From contig JACAXG010000111.1 of the NCBI GenBank assembly GCA_018881555.1, forward strand, positions 1,178,001 to 1,242,000: a stretch of 64,000 nucleotides of DNA, in the 5' to 3' direction. The translations under genes and the position numbers were made by a program. The number at the start of each line of letters is the position of its first letter. The first letter of the stretch is position 1. Source of the stretch: Amblyornis subalaris. Its lineage: Eukaryota; Chordata; Aves; Passeriformes; Ptilonorhynchidae. Below, one piece after another: positions 24,431 through 37,016 of the stretch. The notes beneath the pieces were generated by a model. The model searched no databases and was not told the DNA's origin. It saw only the letters and a list, made by a program, of their open reading frames with translations.

Positions 24431-24436
24431 CTAGTA

Positions 24437-26943
24437 TGTGAGATTGACTGATATCTGCTTATATACAAACAGAAGTGTGGGAACATAATTTTTCTGGTGT
24501 ATTTTGCATCTTCATGGTCTCTTGGTACATTGAGTATTGTATCTGAAAATTGTAGCCACTAGATACTTTTTTTTCCTCTCCAAAATTATATATATATACC
24601 TTTTGTGCAGAAATGAGGCATGATTTGAATGTATATGTTCTTAATGTTTGTCTTAATTTTTCGCTTTTTTTTTTTTCATAATTCATGGATATAATGACTG
24701 GAGTTTTTTTCAGGAAAGACACAAAACGCTGTTACAAAGGAGCTTTTGTGGTACGGCTCCTTAGGGGGCAGTAGTGCTCTTTGTCTTGCTGGTTCTTTGC
24801 TTTTTTTGAGATAATACTCAGAATCAATCCTGAAGTCAGTTGTTGTGGGAAGTGTTTAAGTGTTTACCTTTCTAATCTGTATATGACAATAGAAGTTTCT
24901 CTTGCTTATTTAAAAAACTAAAACCTAGTAATAAAAAACCATACTGAACAAGGTAAATCAAATTGGCCATTATTCTATTACTTTCACTTTTGCTGACTAA
25001 AATTAATTGTACTAATACATTAGTGTTTACTACAAATCACGCTACCTAAAGAACATTTAAACAGTTCTTATTCACAAGCTGACATTTAAATTTAGTATTT
25101 AAATTATCTCTCCAGGAGAGGTAATCGGAAAACCTGTGGCTATATGGATGTTACTTGTGCATTGAGAAATAAAAAGAAATCTGCTATATGCTGTATAAAT
25201 ATTTATAGAGTACATTTTGTCAGCTTCAGATGAAATGCAGAGTCTCAGAGGAATTAATCCATCGAAATTCAAAAGTGAGGTGTTCTTTGGTTCTTTCAGG
25301 TGGTTCAAGCTGCTAGTGACATTTGCATTTCCCAGGAAATATACAGCTTGTGAATAGCAGGAATTATGATCAGATCCCATGATTTTTGCTAAACTGTTTT
25401 TTCATGGTTTTTGTTACAGATTTGCTGTTTGCTTATATTCAGACCTGGAATGATGCTTGTGTTAGCCCCAGTGTGAGCAAGGGGATAGATTGGGTGGGCT
25501 GCCAGACACTGCCTTCCAGCACAAGTTGTCCTGTGATCTAGGCTGCTTTGCAACTTGGTTGCTGCTGATATTTTCTATGAGAAAGAGAAAAAAGGAACTT
25601 TCATTAAAAATCCAATTAACAGCATTTTATTACAATGATTCATAATTTCAAATGTTTAATTGCATTTCAAAATCTGGGGGAAGTGAAATGTCTATGAACT
25701 AGACACACAAAACAAACGGGTATAATAGGAAATATATTTTTGATCTGCAAGATCTTTTTGCTTCCCGTTAGGACATATTGATGAGTTTAGGTGACATTTA
25801 CAATTTGTGTGTAAGATATCAGCTGTGTATAAGGGGTTTTAAAAATAATATTATTTGGTTTCAGATTTTTGGACTGTTGATTGCAACATGACAATCTGGA
25901 GATTCTGTACAAAGTATCACTATTTTTATGGTTTAAGGGTCAATTGATGAGTAGAAGTAGCACAAATTAACAGTCCTGATAATGTGTTGCTAATTAAGAT
26001 TTTGATTTGCAAGCAAAGACTGATCCCCAAAAGTGCTGTGCTTATTTAATATTTCTTTCCTCCAGTAATTTGTTTGAAAACTGTCCACATTGACACACAC
26101 CCTCACATTCCTTCCCACTGTTAATAGCAGTAATTCCTTAGGCTATCTAGTCCAGACCTTTTTAAACAACTTCGATAATTTTCTATGACCACAGGAGCCA
26201 TATAAATAAATAAATTATATTAAAGTGTGTAGAAAGATTGAAGGGCTTCAGAAATGTCACACAATTGGTGCCAAATATCTTCACAGAGGAATGTGAGAAG
26301 TAGGAGTGTGTTCTTAAAGAGGTGTTGCTATTACTCATCATTAAGAAGATCCAGTAAGGCACATTACAATATAAGGTATTTATTATTTTTTATTTTCGCA
26401 CATGATCTGCAGTTACCATTTATGCTTGAAAATCATTAGGATAAATAAATTATTCTTGCCTAGTGTTGTCTCTTGATCGAATTTTCTTCTGTAAATCCAC
26501 TCCACAGATTCCATTAGATTCAGTTATCTAATTGCAGTTTGTCCTATGGAAGGCTTTGCTCTTTTCTTGGTTTTCCTTCTCCTTATTTAATCTATGAATT
26601 TATTCTTAACCATTAAGAACTTCTTGGAGGAGCTCTTTTTTTCAGTATAAATACTATGTAGAGATTCCTTGTGAAAAATCAATATTTTGTTTCTTTTGTT
26701 CCTTTTTTATAGATGTATTTGAAGAATTTTTACAGGATTTTGTCTGCTGATGCAAGACAAAAAGTAACTGATAATTGTGCTGGTTTGTTAAACCTGCTAG
26801 TGTAATATTGTTGATGAAAGACAGATAATATTAAAATTCTAGTATACTAATGTACTTTATTTCCTTTTAATTAATTTCCCCTAACTTCTAGATTCTTTAG
26901 CAGGGGAATATAACACATGACAGACTTCAAAAAATTAAGAGAG
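24437..26943. other. COMMD10 intron, mostly unique
   Basis: About 2.5 kb of AT-rich sequence. Around 25480-25545 a GC-richer stretch (GGGCTGCCAGACACTGCCTTCC then TGTCCTGTGATC) faintly resembles a CR1 3' tail, but the match is too weak to call as a separate element. No genes seen. Confidence 0.5.
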
Positions 26944-27716
26944 ATGGGCAATCACCAACCATATGAATTTTAATCGGGCAAAGTGCCGGATTCTGCACCT
27001 GGGATGGGGCAACCCTGGATGTATGGAGAGACTGGGGAATGAGAGGCTGGAGAGCAGCGCTGTGGAAAGTGCCCTGGGAGTCCTGGTCGATGACAAGTTG
27101 AACGTGAGTCAGCAGTGCCCTGGCAGCCAGGAGGACCACCCGTGTCCTAGGGTGCATCAGGCACATCAGCAGCAGCCAGGCAAGGGAGGAAATTGTCCCG
27201 CTCTGCTTTGCACTGGGGTGGCCTCACCTTGAGTGCTGGGGACAGTTTTGGGTGCTACAATAAGAAAAAGACAAGAGCTGTTAGAGAGTGTCCAAAGGAG
27301 GGCAATGAAGATGGTGAGGGGTCTAGAGGTGAAGTGGTACGTGGAGGCAGCTGAGGTCACTTGGTCTCTTCAGCCTGGAGAAGAGGAGACTGAGAAGACA
27401 TCTCATAGCAGTCCAGAGCTTCCTTTTGAAGGGAAGAGGAGGGGCAGACACTAACCTCTTCTCTGTGGTGACTGGTGACAGGACCTGAAGGAACATCATG
27501 AAGCTGAGTCGGAGGAGGTTTAGGCTGGACAGCAGAAAAAGATTCTTCACCCAGAGGGTGGTTGGGCACTGGAACAGGCTCCTCAGGGAAGTGGTCACAG
27601 CCCCAAGTCTGACAGAGCTCAAAAAGTGTTTGGACAATGCTCTCACATTGGAGTTAGACTTTCATGATCCTTGTGGGTCACTTCCAGGTCAGGATGTTCT
27701 GTGGTCTGATTACATT
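26944..27716 (+). mobile_element. CR1 LINE, 3' part, second subfamily, sense
   Basis: About 770 bp matching the CR1 ORF2 C-terminus and 3' end: AAGTGCCGGATTCTGCACCT, GGGCAACCCTGGATGTA, CAGCAGTGCCCTGGCAGCCA, GATTGTCCCGCTCTGC-like, GTCACTTGGTCTCTTCAGCC, TTCTTCACCCAGAGGGTGGT and GGACAATGCTCTCA, ending with GATCCTTGTGGGTCACTTCC. Its diagnostic 3' bases differ from the 7507 and 15922 copies, so it is a different CR1 subfamily. Short open frames on both strands (for example 26963-27232) are fragments or antisense of ORF2. Broken and 5'-truncated. Confidence 0.93.
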
Positions 27717-30356
27717 TGAAACTGAGGTGATAATACATATTTATCGTTCTACAGAATAAATAGAAGCCTGGGAATCTGAAATTATTATCTTGTTAAAATA
27801 ACAGCATGTGGTATTTTTTTTCTCCTGGTTTTTGCAAACTTTCTATACGTTTCCGAACTGTGAACAAAATCTAGATCTTTTTGCTCTGTTTACTTCAATA
27901 AGTATGCCATTCTGCTTTCTAAGTTTGCCATTGGGATTACTTTTCCCATCTTTTACAAAAAAACCCCAAAGCAAAGTAAATGACAATCTTTTCTTCTGTT
28001 AGAGCTAGATCAGTTACTTAATTCACACTGTAGATTCTATGCAGCCTGTATGGCATGCAGGCAGGACCTGCACTTGGATCAGTATTTAAGGAAACATAGT
28101 GGTACTTGCCCGTCCACCTCAGTTTAGCCCTTTGTTTCTCTCTGAAAAGAATTTGCATTTGTGGCATAACAGTGAGAGTTGGTGGATGCCACTACTGAGA
28201 TGTAGGAGGTGGCATAATTGAGTATGTACTCCTGTCATTTGCTGTCTCAGTCCTTGCCTTTTGGGATGATGCATTTATGTGCCTTTTTTTTTTCAAAATA
28301 GAGGAGTAATTTTTATCTGTAGGGCCTTGAAAAAAAGAGGACACTTAAAAGTAATGATGCTGAAAGTACTATGATAAGGTCCAAAGATGAAACAATTGTA
28401 AGTTGCTTTCCACTTTCATCAGGTACCTCTCAACCACTTTCTTTGCTTATGAGGACATCACCCTTTTCCTTCTCAGAACCGAAACAAGCTTGTATGTACA
28501 TTCTTGAACTGAGTTTAGTTTTGTCATCAAGCGTATTTGTAAGTCTCTAATAATTGCAAAAAGAAAGTAAGACAGGCCTTGGATGAATGCAAAAATGTTT
28601 AAGGATGAGATTGAGAGAAAAGGGTTTTTTAGTTCCTATTTAGAAGAGCTAATTGGAGACCTGGATAGCCTCAGACAGCACAGTCCTGGTTCAAGGTTTT
28701 TCTGTACTTCTGAACAAGCAAGGTTGCTGGTTTTGGCAAGGTGTACATCATAAAATTAGTTTTATTCTGAGAATTAAACTCTAATAAATACTTCTGTAGT
28801 TAAGAAAGAAGAAACTTCCCTAAGAGTAGGTTTCAGAATATGAAAAATGTCCTCATATTTGTTTGAATGGTAGTACAAATGACTGTATAATCTTGAGTGT
28901 GTGGAACAACGCAGAAAAAAGCTTGAAATTTTTAACTTGATTCCAGCAGTCACATCGCTACAGAAAGATGACAGAAATTAATTGCTCCACCACGAGAGAC
29001 AGAAATTCTGGACTTAAAATGAGCAGCAAGTCTTGCATTAGACTGTTTGGTTTTGCTCTGTTGCAGTTATTACCTCTGATTAAATCCATTTAATTAGAGG
29101 AAAAAATGAAGCTGCAGTCTAGAATTTTTAAAGTGCTGAGAGGACTTTTTTGTTTTCTTACCAGCATAGAAATGGATGCCAGAATAACCTGTGTTCTGTA
29201 AGTTGTGAGTACTTTGACATTTTACTTAGTGACCCTTTACCAGGTGGTCTGAGTCCAAGAGTATGCACTCACTTCTGGCGATTGTACTGCAGCATGTACT
29301 TTATTATCTGATTTCATTTGTGATTTTACGTTATTTAATTATCCAGCTAATAGTAAGGATTCTTTACAGTATACTTTCATTTCTTTCATCTGGCTATATG
29401 CATAATTTAAGAATACAGTCTATATCACATAAATTTACAAACCCTGTAACTTGTTACAGCCTCTGCACATGCTCTGTCCCTGCCAAAACATTCTTAGGAC
29501 TTCCTCCCTGTGTCTTTGTGTGATGGAACTAAAGAAGCAGATGGTCCCAGGTGACTGTTTATAGTTGGTTGCAGCCTTGGGCAAGCTCAGCCTGCAGTTA
29601 GAAATGAAACTCTTATTTTGTACAGGAGTAAATTTAATTGTCTGTAATGTGTAGCTGTAGTGTTGTCAGTTCAAATAAACTGCGGGAAAGTAGCTCAAAT
29701 ATTTAACTTTTAAGTTTAAACTTGGTGACCCATATCATTGCCAGGCAGAGTTAAACTTTAGGGCCTTGAAGGAATTTGAAAAACAGAAGGCTCTGGTGAG
29801 CTTTTATTATTTAATGCAGTTGTTCATTACGTCTTTTTTCTTGGAAAATTTGTTTCCTGTTTGCCTCAAACTGGTTTTGTAGGCTTGGTGCTTCAGTCTT
29901 TTCAGATGAAGAAAACACATTCAGGGGATTCATGGCAAATTCTCAGGCATCTATATACTTTCTTGCTGTTATTCTCAGAAACTGTGCAGTGTCTTAACAG
30001 ATGAACTGTTGTCTTCATTTGTGTGTAGCAATTGGAAAATAACGCTGTTTTTTGAGTGCTTTGGCAGTACTTCTGGACAGTATTCATCCCTCTTCCCTTT
30101 ACTTAGGCAATAAGCTCTGTGGTCCCTTCACAGATACGTTAAAGACTATCTGTTTCTTGCTGACTCTAAGATGGAAAGATAAAGTAGTCTAAGAAATGGG
30201 TAAGGTTAGGGAGAGATGCGTGTGAAAGCTGAACTTTCTCTAACAGCAAATCTCAGGCTTACCAACATTGCTTTTCTGCCTGTGTGCTCTGTCACGATGA
30301 AGTTGACTGCTGCCTTTGAGAATTGGAGGCAGAGGCAGAAGTAGACAAGGTGTAAC
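27717..30356. other. COMMD10 intron, nothing recognised
   Basis: About 2.6 kb of AT-rich unique sequence between two plus-strand CR1 copies. No gene or named repeat. Confidence 0.6.
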
Positions 30357-30773
30357 AAAAAGAAGGGCCACAGAGCTGGTGAAGGGTCTGGATGAGAAGT
30401 CTGATGAGGAGTGGCTGAAGGATCTGGGGGTGTTCAGCCTGGAGAAAAGTAAGCCAAGGGGAGACCTGATGACTCTCTACAACTGCCTGAAAGAAAGTCG
30501 TAGCTGGGTGGGGGGTGTTCTCTTCTCTTAGGCAGTGAATGACAGTATGAGAGGAAATGGTCTCAGTTTGCACTAGGGGAGGTTTAGATAGGATGTTACG
30601 AAAAATATCTTCACTGAAAGGGTAGTCAGGCATTGGAATAGGCTGCTCAGGGAAGTGGTGATATGTGGCACCTGGGAACATGGTTTAGTGGTGAACATAG
30701 TGGTGCTAGCTTAAATGTTGGACTTGATGATCTTAGAAGTCTTTTCTAGACTTAACAGTTGTATGATTCTATT
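30357..30773 (+). mobile_element. CR1 LINE 3' end, diverged, sense
   Basis: About 415 bp: AAGAAGGGCCACAGAGCTGG, GGTGTTCAGCCTGGAGAAAA, GGGGAGACCTGATGACTCTC, TAGGCTGCTCAGGGAAGTGG and a tail GTTGGACTTGATGATCTTAG ending GTATGATTCTATT. These follow the order of the CR1 ORF2 end and 3' UTR. It is more diverged than the 26944 copy. The 129-codon minus-strand frame over it is an antisense artefact. Confidence 0.88.
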
Positions 30774-33454
30774 ATATGCTTTTAAAAACTGTTTCACTGC
30801 CCTCAGCTGCTGGAAGATGTCTATCTTAATAGACAGGAGAGCTGAAAATAAGTGACTTTTAACAACTATGATTTTGTCTTCTTAAGTTTCTGAAGGGCAA
30901 AAAGGAAGTTGGGCCACATGGATTAAGAATATCATATTCATGATATTTAAATAACTTTCAAAGTCTAGGAGTATTTACCAAAGTTAACTTCCATTGTTCC
31001 TTTGCTTCCTCGCATGTCAAGTCTTGGATTTTGTTTTTTTTTTTTAAATTAATTTAGGATTTGTTTTGTGCTCTCCAGCAAACTTTTAAACTCCTTTGCC
31101 AGGGAGTGTAGTCTGGCATGTGGAGCTGCATTGGAGTATTATGTTTGCCTAGAGGAACATCAGCATGAGCTTGAGGTTCAGCAGCTCAGTGCTGGAGTGG
31201 GGAACTTGAGGAGAGCCAGAGAGGAAGCAGCAAGGTCCTGATCCTGAAAGAGGGCAAGCAGGGGAGCTGCCCAGGGAACAACTGGCTGCTTTCCCTTTGG
31301 GTGTTGACCAGAGCCATCATAACTTCATCTTCTCTGCAGAGGGAGAGATATTGAGTGAGTTACCAAAGTGTCTGCAGAGGACTTGAGAAACTTGGTCTTA
31401 AATTTATATAGTGGATTTACATTTCTTCCAGAAAAAGCACTGCTGAGTAGTGGCAGAGGAATAGTTTAGCCTAATTTATAGGGGCTATAACTGTACAGTG
31501 CCATGAGTACTCTTGTCTGTATGAAGTTAAACTAGGGTGAGATTCAGCTTCAAAGTGAGTGCTTGAAAATATTTTACTAACAGACTTCGTTTGTAAACCT
31601 TTAAAGAGTAGGGTTAGCCACAGAAATAAAAAAATAGCTTTTTGAAACGTTTGAACAATGTCTCTTTTATACAACTAAAATATGTGGACACTGCATATGA
31701 AACTGCTTCGTTTGGGTTAAGAAATTACGGATTCTATTAATGTGTAAAGTAAGTAAAGTAAAAATACTGTGCAGCCCAAAGGAGAAAAACTGATCTGTGT
31801 CAGAACATTTGCGTCTTGCCAGGGTTGGGTCCCACAGCTTACTTTGGGACTGCTTTGAGGCGATGCATCCTGTACTCAGTAATGTTTTGACCTCTATATA
31901 GAATCTGTTGCATGTCTTGTGGAAAGATATGTTCATATATTTTCTTCCTAATAATGTCAATACTCATACAGAAGTGGCTGTGAAAGCAGTTGAAAGGGTG
32001 ACAAAGAGCAGCTGCCAAACGAATTCACATACCGTGCGGGTTATACCTTGCTTTTGTGTCATATACCTTTAGAAAACATTATGGTGACAAAACTGTTTCC
32101 AATTACTCTATTGGTTCATACCTTGCCAGTCCTGTATTGCTTAGACTACTACGAACTAATTAGGTGTTTTATGTGGCAAGCATCTCACCAGGTCTACTCA
32201 GAGCAGTATAGAAGGAGCCCATACTTCTTTATTTGCATTTAGTTTACATTTGTGTTCATCATTGTAATTCCCTCCTGTGGTCTACTTTCTCTTAGTCAGT
32301 TCTTTAAAAACATAGTTTTGTGAGTTTTGGTATAAAATGTTACTGTCAAGGAAAAGTAATCTTCTCGTGGTAATGAGTTTCAAAGCAAGCATCTCTGGGG
32401 TTTAATAGCATGATTTTGAATTTAAAAGCAATTTGATTGCCCACTTTGCAGAATTGCTGGACTTGCTTTCCTGCTACTTTTGCTAATTATTTTGTCAGTT
32501 TTCAGGTAATGTAATTGCCAAATCTGGCTTTCTGGAGAAATAGTATGTATATTCTTGAAAGTTAGAAAGTAGAAAGTTAGCATCTCCCGCATTGCTAACA
32601 TCTGTTGTGCTTGAGGCACTAAATACGCAGTACGTACTGTCAAACAGTATCAATGCTGAGCGTTTGACTTTGAACAGGTGTCTGACAATGCTGTGACACC
32701 CTTTCCAGTCCTTTTTCAGGTGGAAGAAGGTAGGTCATCACCTCAATCATATGCAGAGGAGACAATTTTCACTCATCTTGTTTCCTGTTGTTTACCTATA
32801 ACAGGAATCAGGTATCTGAAACTGTGTGGCATTCTAAGTTGTGCCACTTGGCTTTGTATAAATGTTTAACAAACATTAATAGCTGCTATGACAAGTGACC
32901 TTTTTCATTGGTTAAAATACATGATATATGACCTCTTTGACAGGAAAACCACAATGCACAGTATGGCCTACAGCCTCTGAGAAAATCTGTTCAGTATGAT
33001 GGTATAAAATCACTACTAATGAAATAACAGACATATTTCTAGGAATGCATGCTCACTAGCAAGACAGTAATAGAGATTTCAAGGGAGAGAGGAAAAAACC
33101 TTTTCTTCCATATCGAGACAGATCCTGTTACTAAGAATACATTTTGAAGCCTTGGAGTAATGAAAGGGTAATACAAAAGGCAAAGAGAGCCAAAGCTAAT
33201 GAAAACGCTTGTCTCTCTTTTTCAGTAATGCCTGATTTGAGGCTTTTTTGGATTACCTCTGGTGCATAGAGGCAGATAGCAGTGATTTAAGAAGGCTAAA
33301 AATGTTAGATTATTTCTCTGTCCTCTTTTGCAATGTCAGCAGAAAGAAGTAGTTGGGAGATGCCTGTGCTTGGAAATAAGTCATGTTATGAGACTGGGAA
33401 TTTGACAGCAAAACAAGTTGCCAATATCTAGATTTGTACGGAGCTCTGGTTGGT
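30774..33454. other. COMMD10 intron, nothing recognised
   Basis: About 2.7 kb without genes. A GC-richer patch at about 31080-31340 is not assignable to a family that I know. Confidence 0.6.
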
Positions 33455-33460
33455 GTACAG

Positions 33461-34056
33461 TGTAGTGGTGTGTGGTGGTGATTTGGCCTGCAGCTGGGGA
33501 TACTGTGGAGGATGGGCCAGTCACTGCTACAGTCTCCCCCTCTGCTGTGACAGTGAGGAAGGTCTCTCCCGCCATAGTTATGTTTTGGTATGTTCCCCTG
33601 TTCTGTTAGCTGTCAATCTATGTTCCCTTTATTGTTATGTTCTGGAAAGTTCTCCCTTCCTCGATGCTCTGTTGGCGCTGTTCCCCTGCTCCTCCTCTCA
33701 CCTACCCTCATTGGTGATATGTATTGTAGTCCTGCCTTTTCTCCTCCCTCTCACCCTCACGTAATTGGTCCTTAGCGTTCTCTCTGCCCCTTGTCTGTGC
33801 TGTATAAAACCTTGTGTCACCCTGTTCTTTTGGCTTTCCTTCCCTGACCCTCTAATAAACACCATCTTTTGGAACATCATAAGGAGAGTCTGCCTCCAAA
33901 CTCTTTGCCCCCATCTTAAAGCTCTGGGTGTGTGGGTGCAAAGCTCATGCATCCACCTGGGCACGATAAGGCCATAGCGCACCATGCTGAGGTACAGCCG
34001 GACGCAGGACTGCTTTCAGGAAGGTTGAGGCATTTACCACCGAGCACGCCGCAACA
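33461..34056 (+). mobile_element. Solo LTR (class II/ERVK-like), 596 bp, TSD GTACAG
   Basis: Starts TGTAGTGGTG and ends CGCCGCAACA, with an exact 6-bp duplication GTACAG at 33455-33460 and 34057-34062. Within it are a pyrimidine-rich U3, TATAAAA at 33803-33809 and AATAAA at 33854-33859 (51 bp apart), then a ~200-bp R/U5-like end. It is much more GC- and C-rich than the flanking intron. No internal retroviral genes adjoin it. Open frames of 60-104 codons in the LTR (for example 33450-33764) show no protein family. Same orientation as COMMD10. Confidence 0.93.
33803..33859 (+). promoter_or_regulatory. LTR TATA box and poly(A) signal
   Basis: TATAAAA followed 51 bp later by AATAAA in the order expected of an LTR U3/R junction. 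In sense orientation inside the COMMD10 intron, either could act on the host transcript. Confidence 0.6.
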
Positions 34057-34132
34057 GTACAGTTCTTTGATTAGGTACTTCAGCACTAAATGGTGCACTC
34101 CTCTTCTTCATGAGTTGGAGAAATGTATTAAA

Positions 34133-34365
34133 GAATCATAGAATCCTTAGGGGTGGAAGAGACCTTCAAGATCATCAAATCCAGCCAGTGACTTAGCACT
34201 GCTAACCCATATCCCCAGTGCCACATCCACATGCTGTTTGAACACTTTGGGAATGGTGATTCCACGACTTGTGTTGGTAGCCCGTTCCAATGCCTGACCA
34301 CCATGTCAGTGATGAAATTTTTCCTAATATCTTTAGGAGAGTCGCAGGCTTAAGCTTTCTGTAGA
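34133..34365 (-). mobile_element. CR1 LINE 3' end, antisense
   Basis: Begins AATCATAGAATCCTTAGGGG and continues AGACCTTCAAGATCATCAAA, the complement of the standard CR1 3' terminus. It then runs ATGCTGTTTGAACACTTTGG and TAGCCCGTTCCAATGCCTGA, the antisense of the CR1 3' UTR and ORF2 end. Recognisable similarity fades near 34345-34365. It sits 76 bp after the 33461 LTR. Confidence 0.85.
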
Positions 34366-36209
34366 AGGCCTGACACTGTACCTTAGAGGACTGCCCACTG
34401 GTGACTTAGGTGTGCCATCATACCTAGTAGTTCTGTAAAGTTTGCAGCCTGGAACTGAGTGTAGGATTCAGTAACTGCACAGAGAAGTTCAAATTCATGT
34501 TGTTTTTACTCCTCTATTCTGAATCCTAAATAAAGGAATTTCAAAATGTAACTATACACACTTGTAAACAAATACATCTTTTGTTCGAGAACAAATGCAT
34601 AAACTTTGCAAACACTGCCTGAAAATACTAGAAGTTATTACTAGAAAGTAAGTGCCTTTTATTAGAAGATCTTAAGAATAGTCAGGAGGAGAAGGTTCAT
34701 TTGAAGATGCCATTTAGAGGCAGGAAGAAACCTTTCTGTAGATTCAGAGACGTCCTATTGACAACAGAGAAACAATTCCTGAGCTGTTTTTTTTTCTTGT
34801 TGTAATTCCTAGATCACTTTGCCTCTTCACATTTCCATTCCTTCTTCCTTTTTGTCCTCTCATCTTCATAGGAACAGATACATTGTTCTCCTATCAAAGA
34901 AATGCAACAGATTTAAAAATGTTTTTGAAATTCTTCAAACATCAGAGTTGCCATTCAAGTGAGACAGAATTCCTGAGTTTGGTGCTATGTCTGATAAGTT
35001 CTAATACAAGCTTTCAAGTGCTGCCACATATAACTAGTAACTTTTTTTCTATGGTTATTTCTGTTTCTTTTATTTTTGAACAATGGTTGATTAAGTAATA
35101 TAGCATTATAATCCTTTATTAGATAGGTTTCCTTTATCCTTGAGGCCTTAGAGCCCTCCTTGTGCTGTAGGGTATCTTCTGCTCCTAAAGGATGGGAAGC
35201 ACAGTGTGCTATAAATGCAAGCTGTTAGGCAGTTTTTAGACAGTTTCAGAGTTCCTGGATGGCAGAGTATTCCTGTCTGTGCTTTTGAATGCTAAAATTT
35301 AACAAGTTCTCGAGTGAGCATTTTAGTTTCGTCTTTCTAAATTTGTATCACGTTTAGTGAAAAAGAAAGTCTTTCTGATGAGGACCAAAATGGGTTGTGG
35401 ATAATATTGATGAGATGAAGAATAGCCAGGTTTTAGGATTGAAATTACTACTATTTAATTTATTTCCAAATGCAGATGTATTTGAGACAACATACAGGAG
35501 GAAAAGTTAAACCTTTTCAGAACTACTTTGCTGCAGCAGCAAAGAGCTACTCTGTTGAAGTGCATTGATTTGCCAAGGGTGCTGTATCCAGACAGATTCA
35601 GGTAAGCTGGCACAGTGATGTTTGAAAACACAGAGCAGAAGTGCATGAAATAGATATGGGGAGCTGGAGGCAGTAAGGGCAATGAATAGCACAGAGATGC
35701 AAGAAAGTGGTGTTCATTGAGAGCTACCTGAAGTTGAGTTCAACCTGGAGAGGTTTTTTGGAGAAAAACTGAGGATGATTATCATGCAGGAAGATGATGC
35801 ACCACAAGAAGGGTTATGCAACATGATGCAGTGCTTTGTTCTGATGTTAGTATCTGAAAAGTCATTCTGAAAAGCTCTGGAGAATTCAAAGCAATCGTAA
35901 TTTGTTTTTTTTTTAAATGGAATTGCTTTAAAATTTATATTACCATTTCAAACTGCAATTGTATGCTTCTGTGGCCTTCAGGGAGTCGCAAAGCACTTGA
36001 AACCATTCTTGGCTTTGACACTGAGGCATGTGATGCTTGTCTAGGATGGAGTATAATATGTGTTGTGTTTACTGCTTTCTGAAGAGAAGAACCTAACACG
36101 TTTTTATCTGAGAGAGTGCATTCTAAGGGTGACTTGCAGACCAATAGCAGATCTTTCAAAGATGTGTGGAAATAGTAAGGCAGAAGAAGGACATAGCAAC
36201 AAAACCTTC

Positions 36210-36226
36210 AAAAAAAAAAAAAAAAA
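36210..36226 (+). repeat. Poly(A) run, 17 nt
   Basis: Uninterrupted A17. No source gene or target-site duplication could be recognised upstream, so a retrocopy tail is not supported. Confidence 0.9.
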
Positions 36227-36980
36227 TTTACCCAAAAAAGGCATCTAGTATGTCTGTTCTTTATGTTAGACAGATGAAACATATTTGTCAACTCAGAGCA
36301 TGAAAAGTACAGTGCTGTAACTTAAGCACTGCAGTTAGACATCAGGTTGTGGATACTTGTTCTAAACTCTTTTTTCCCTTCTTTGCAATAAAATAGTTTG
36401 TTTTTGAAACATTCCAACTTGAGGACTGCTAGCTTTTTATAGTGGTGTGGCTTTAGACATTGGAAATATAAATTAAAAATGGCATTCTGTTCTTCCCTCT
36501 GTTTTATAAAGCACTTTAGTAATGTGCTTTCAGCATTAGCTTTTTTTTTTCCCCTTTATTTTTTTTTAAACTAAAGATGGAAATAAAAATTCTGGACCAA
36601 ACATGAATCAGCCTATAAACCAGGAAAAATAGTTTTGCATGTCAAAACCAAAGTGCTATTATTTTAGTATGTGGCTTTATATGAAGATAAGCACTTTCCA
36701 TTTTTAGAGTTATGTGAAATTGACATGTTTTTAATTCTGTCAAAAAAGGTTGCAGGAGTAGAGGGAGTGTGAATGTTAGGCAGACTGCAGGTTATTATTG
36801 ACACTGGAAGCAACATTTAGTAGTGTGCTATTCTACCAACAGGTCTGGAACAGGTGCAAAAGTAATCTCCCATTGTATATGTACAACGTGTTAATATCTT
36901 CATGTTACCTTAGAGCTTGAAAAAGTAAATTATTATTTGGCTTTGTGGATGCAAAGTTTTTTAAAAAAAGTATCTGTTTA

Positions 36981-37016
36981 CATGGAATCACTGTTTCCAT
37001 GGAATCACTGTTTCCA
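36981..37016 (+). repeat. 17-bp tandem duplication, two copies
   Basis: The unit CATGGAATCACTGTTTC occurs twice head to tail with no mismatch, followed by a partial CAT. Confidence 0.9.

Noticed and set aside
30292..30681. 129-codon minus-strand open frame
   Set aside because: Antisense of a CR1 3' end; the low-complexity serine/glutamine tail comes from the flank.
33450..33985. Open frames of 61-104 codons in a GC-rich block
   Set aside because: They fall almost entirely within the 33461-34056 LTR, whose ends and duplication explain the block.
36060..36248. 62-codon frame ending in a lysine run upstream of A17, as if a processed retrocopy
   Set aside because: The lysines are translated poly(A). 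No source gene or flanking duplication could be identified.
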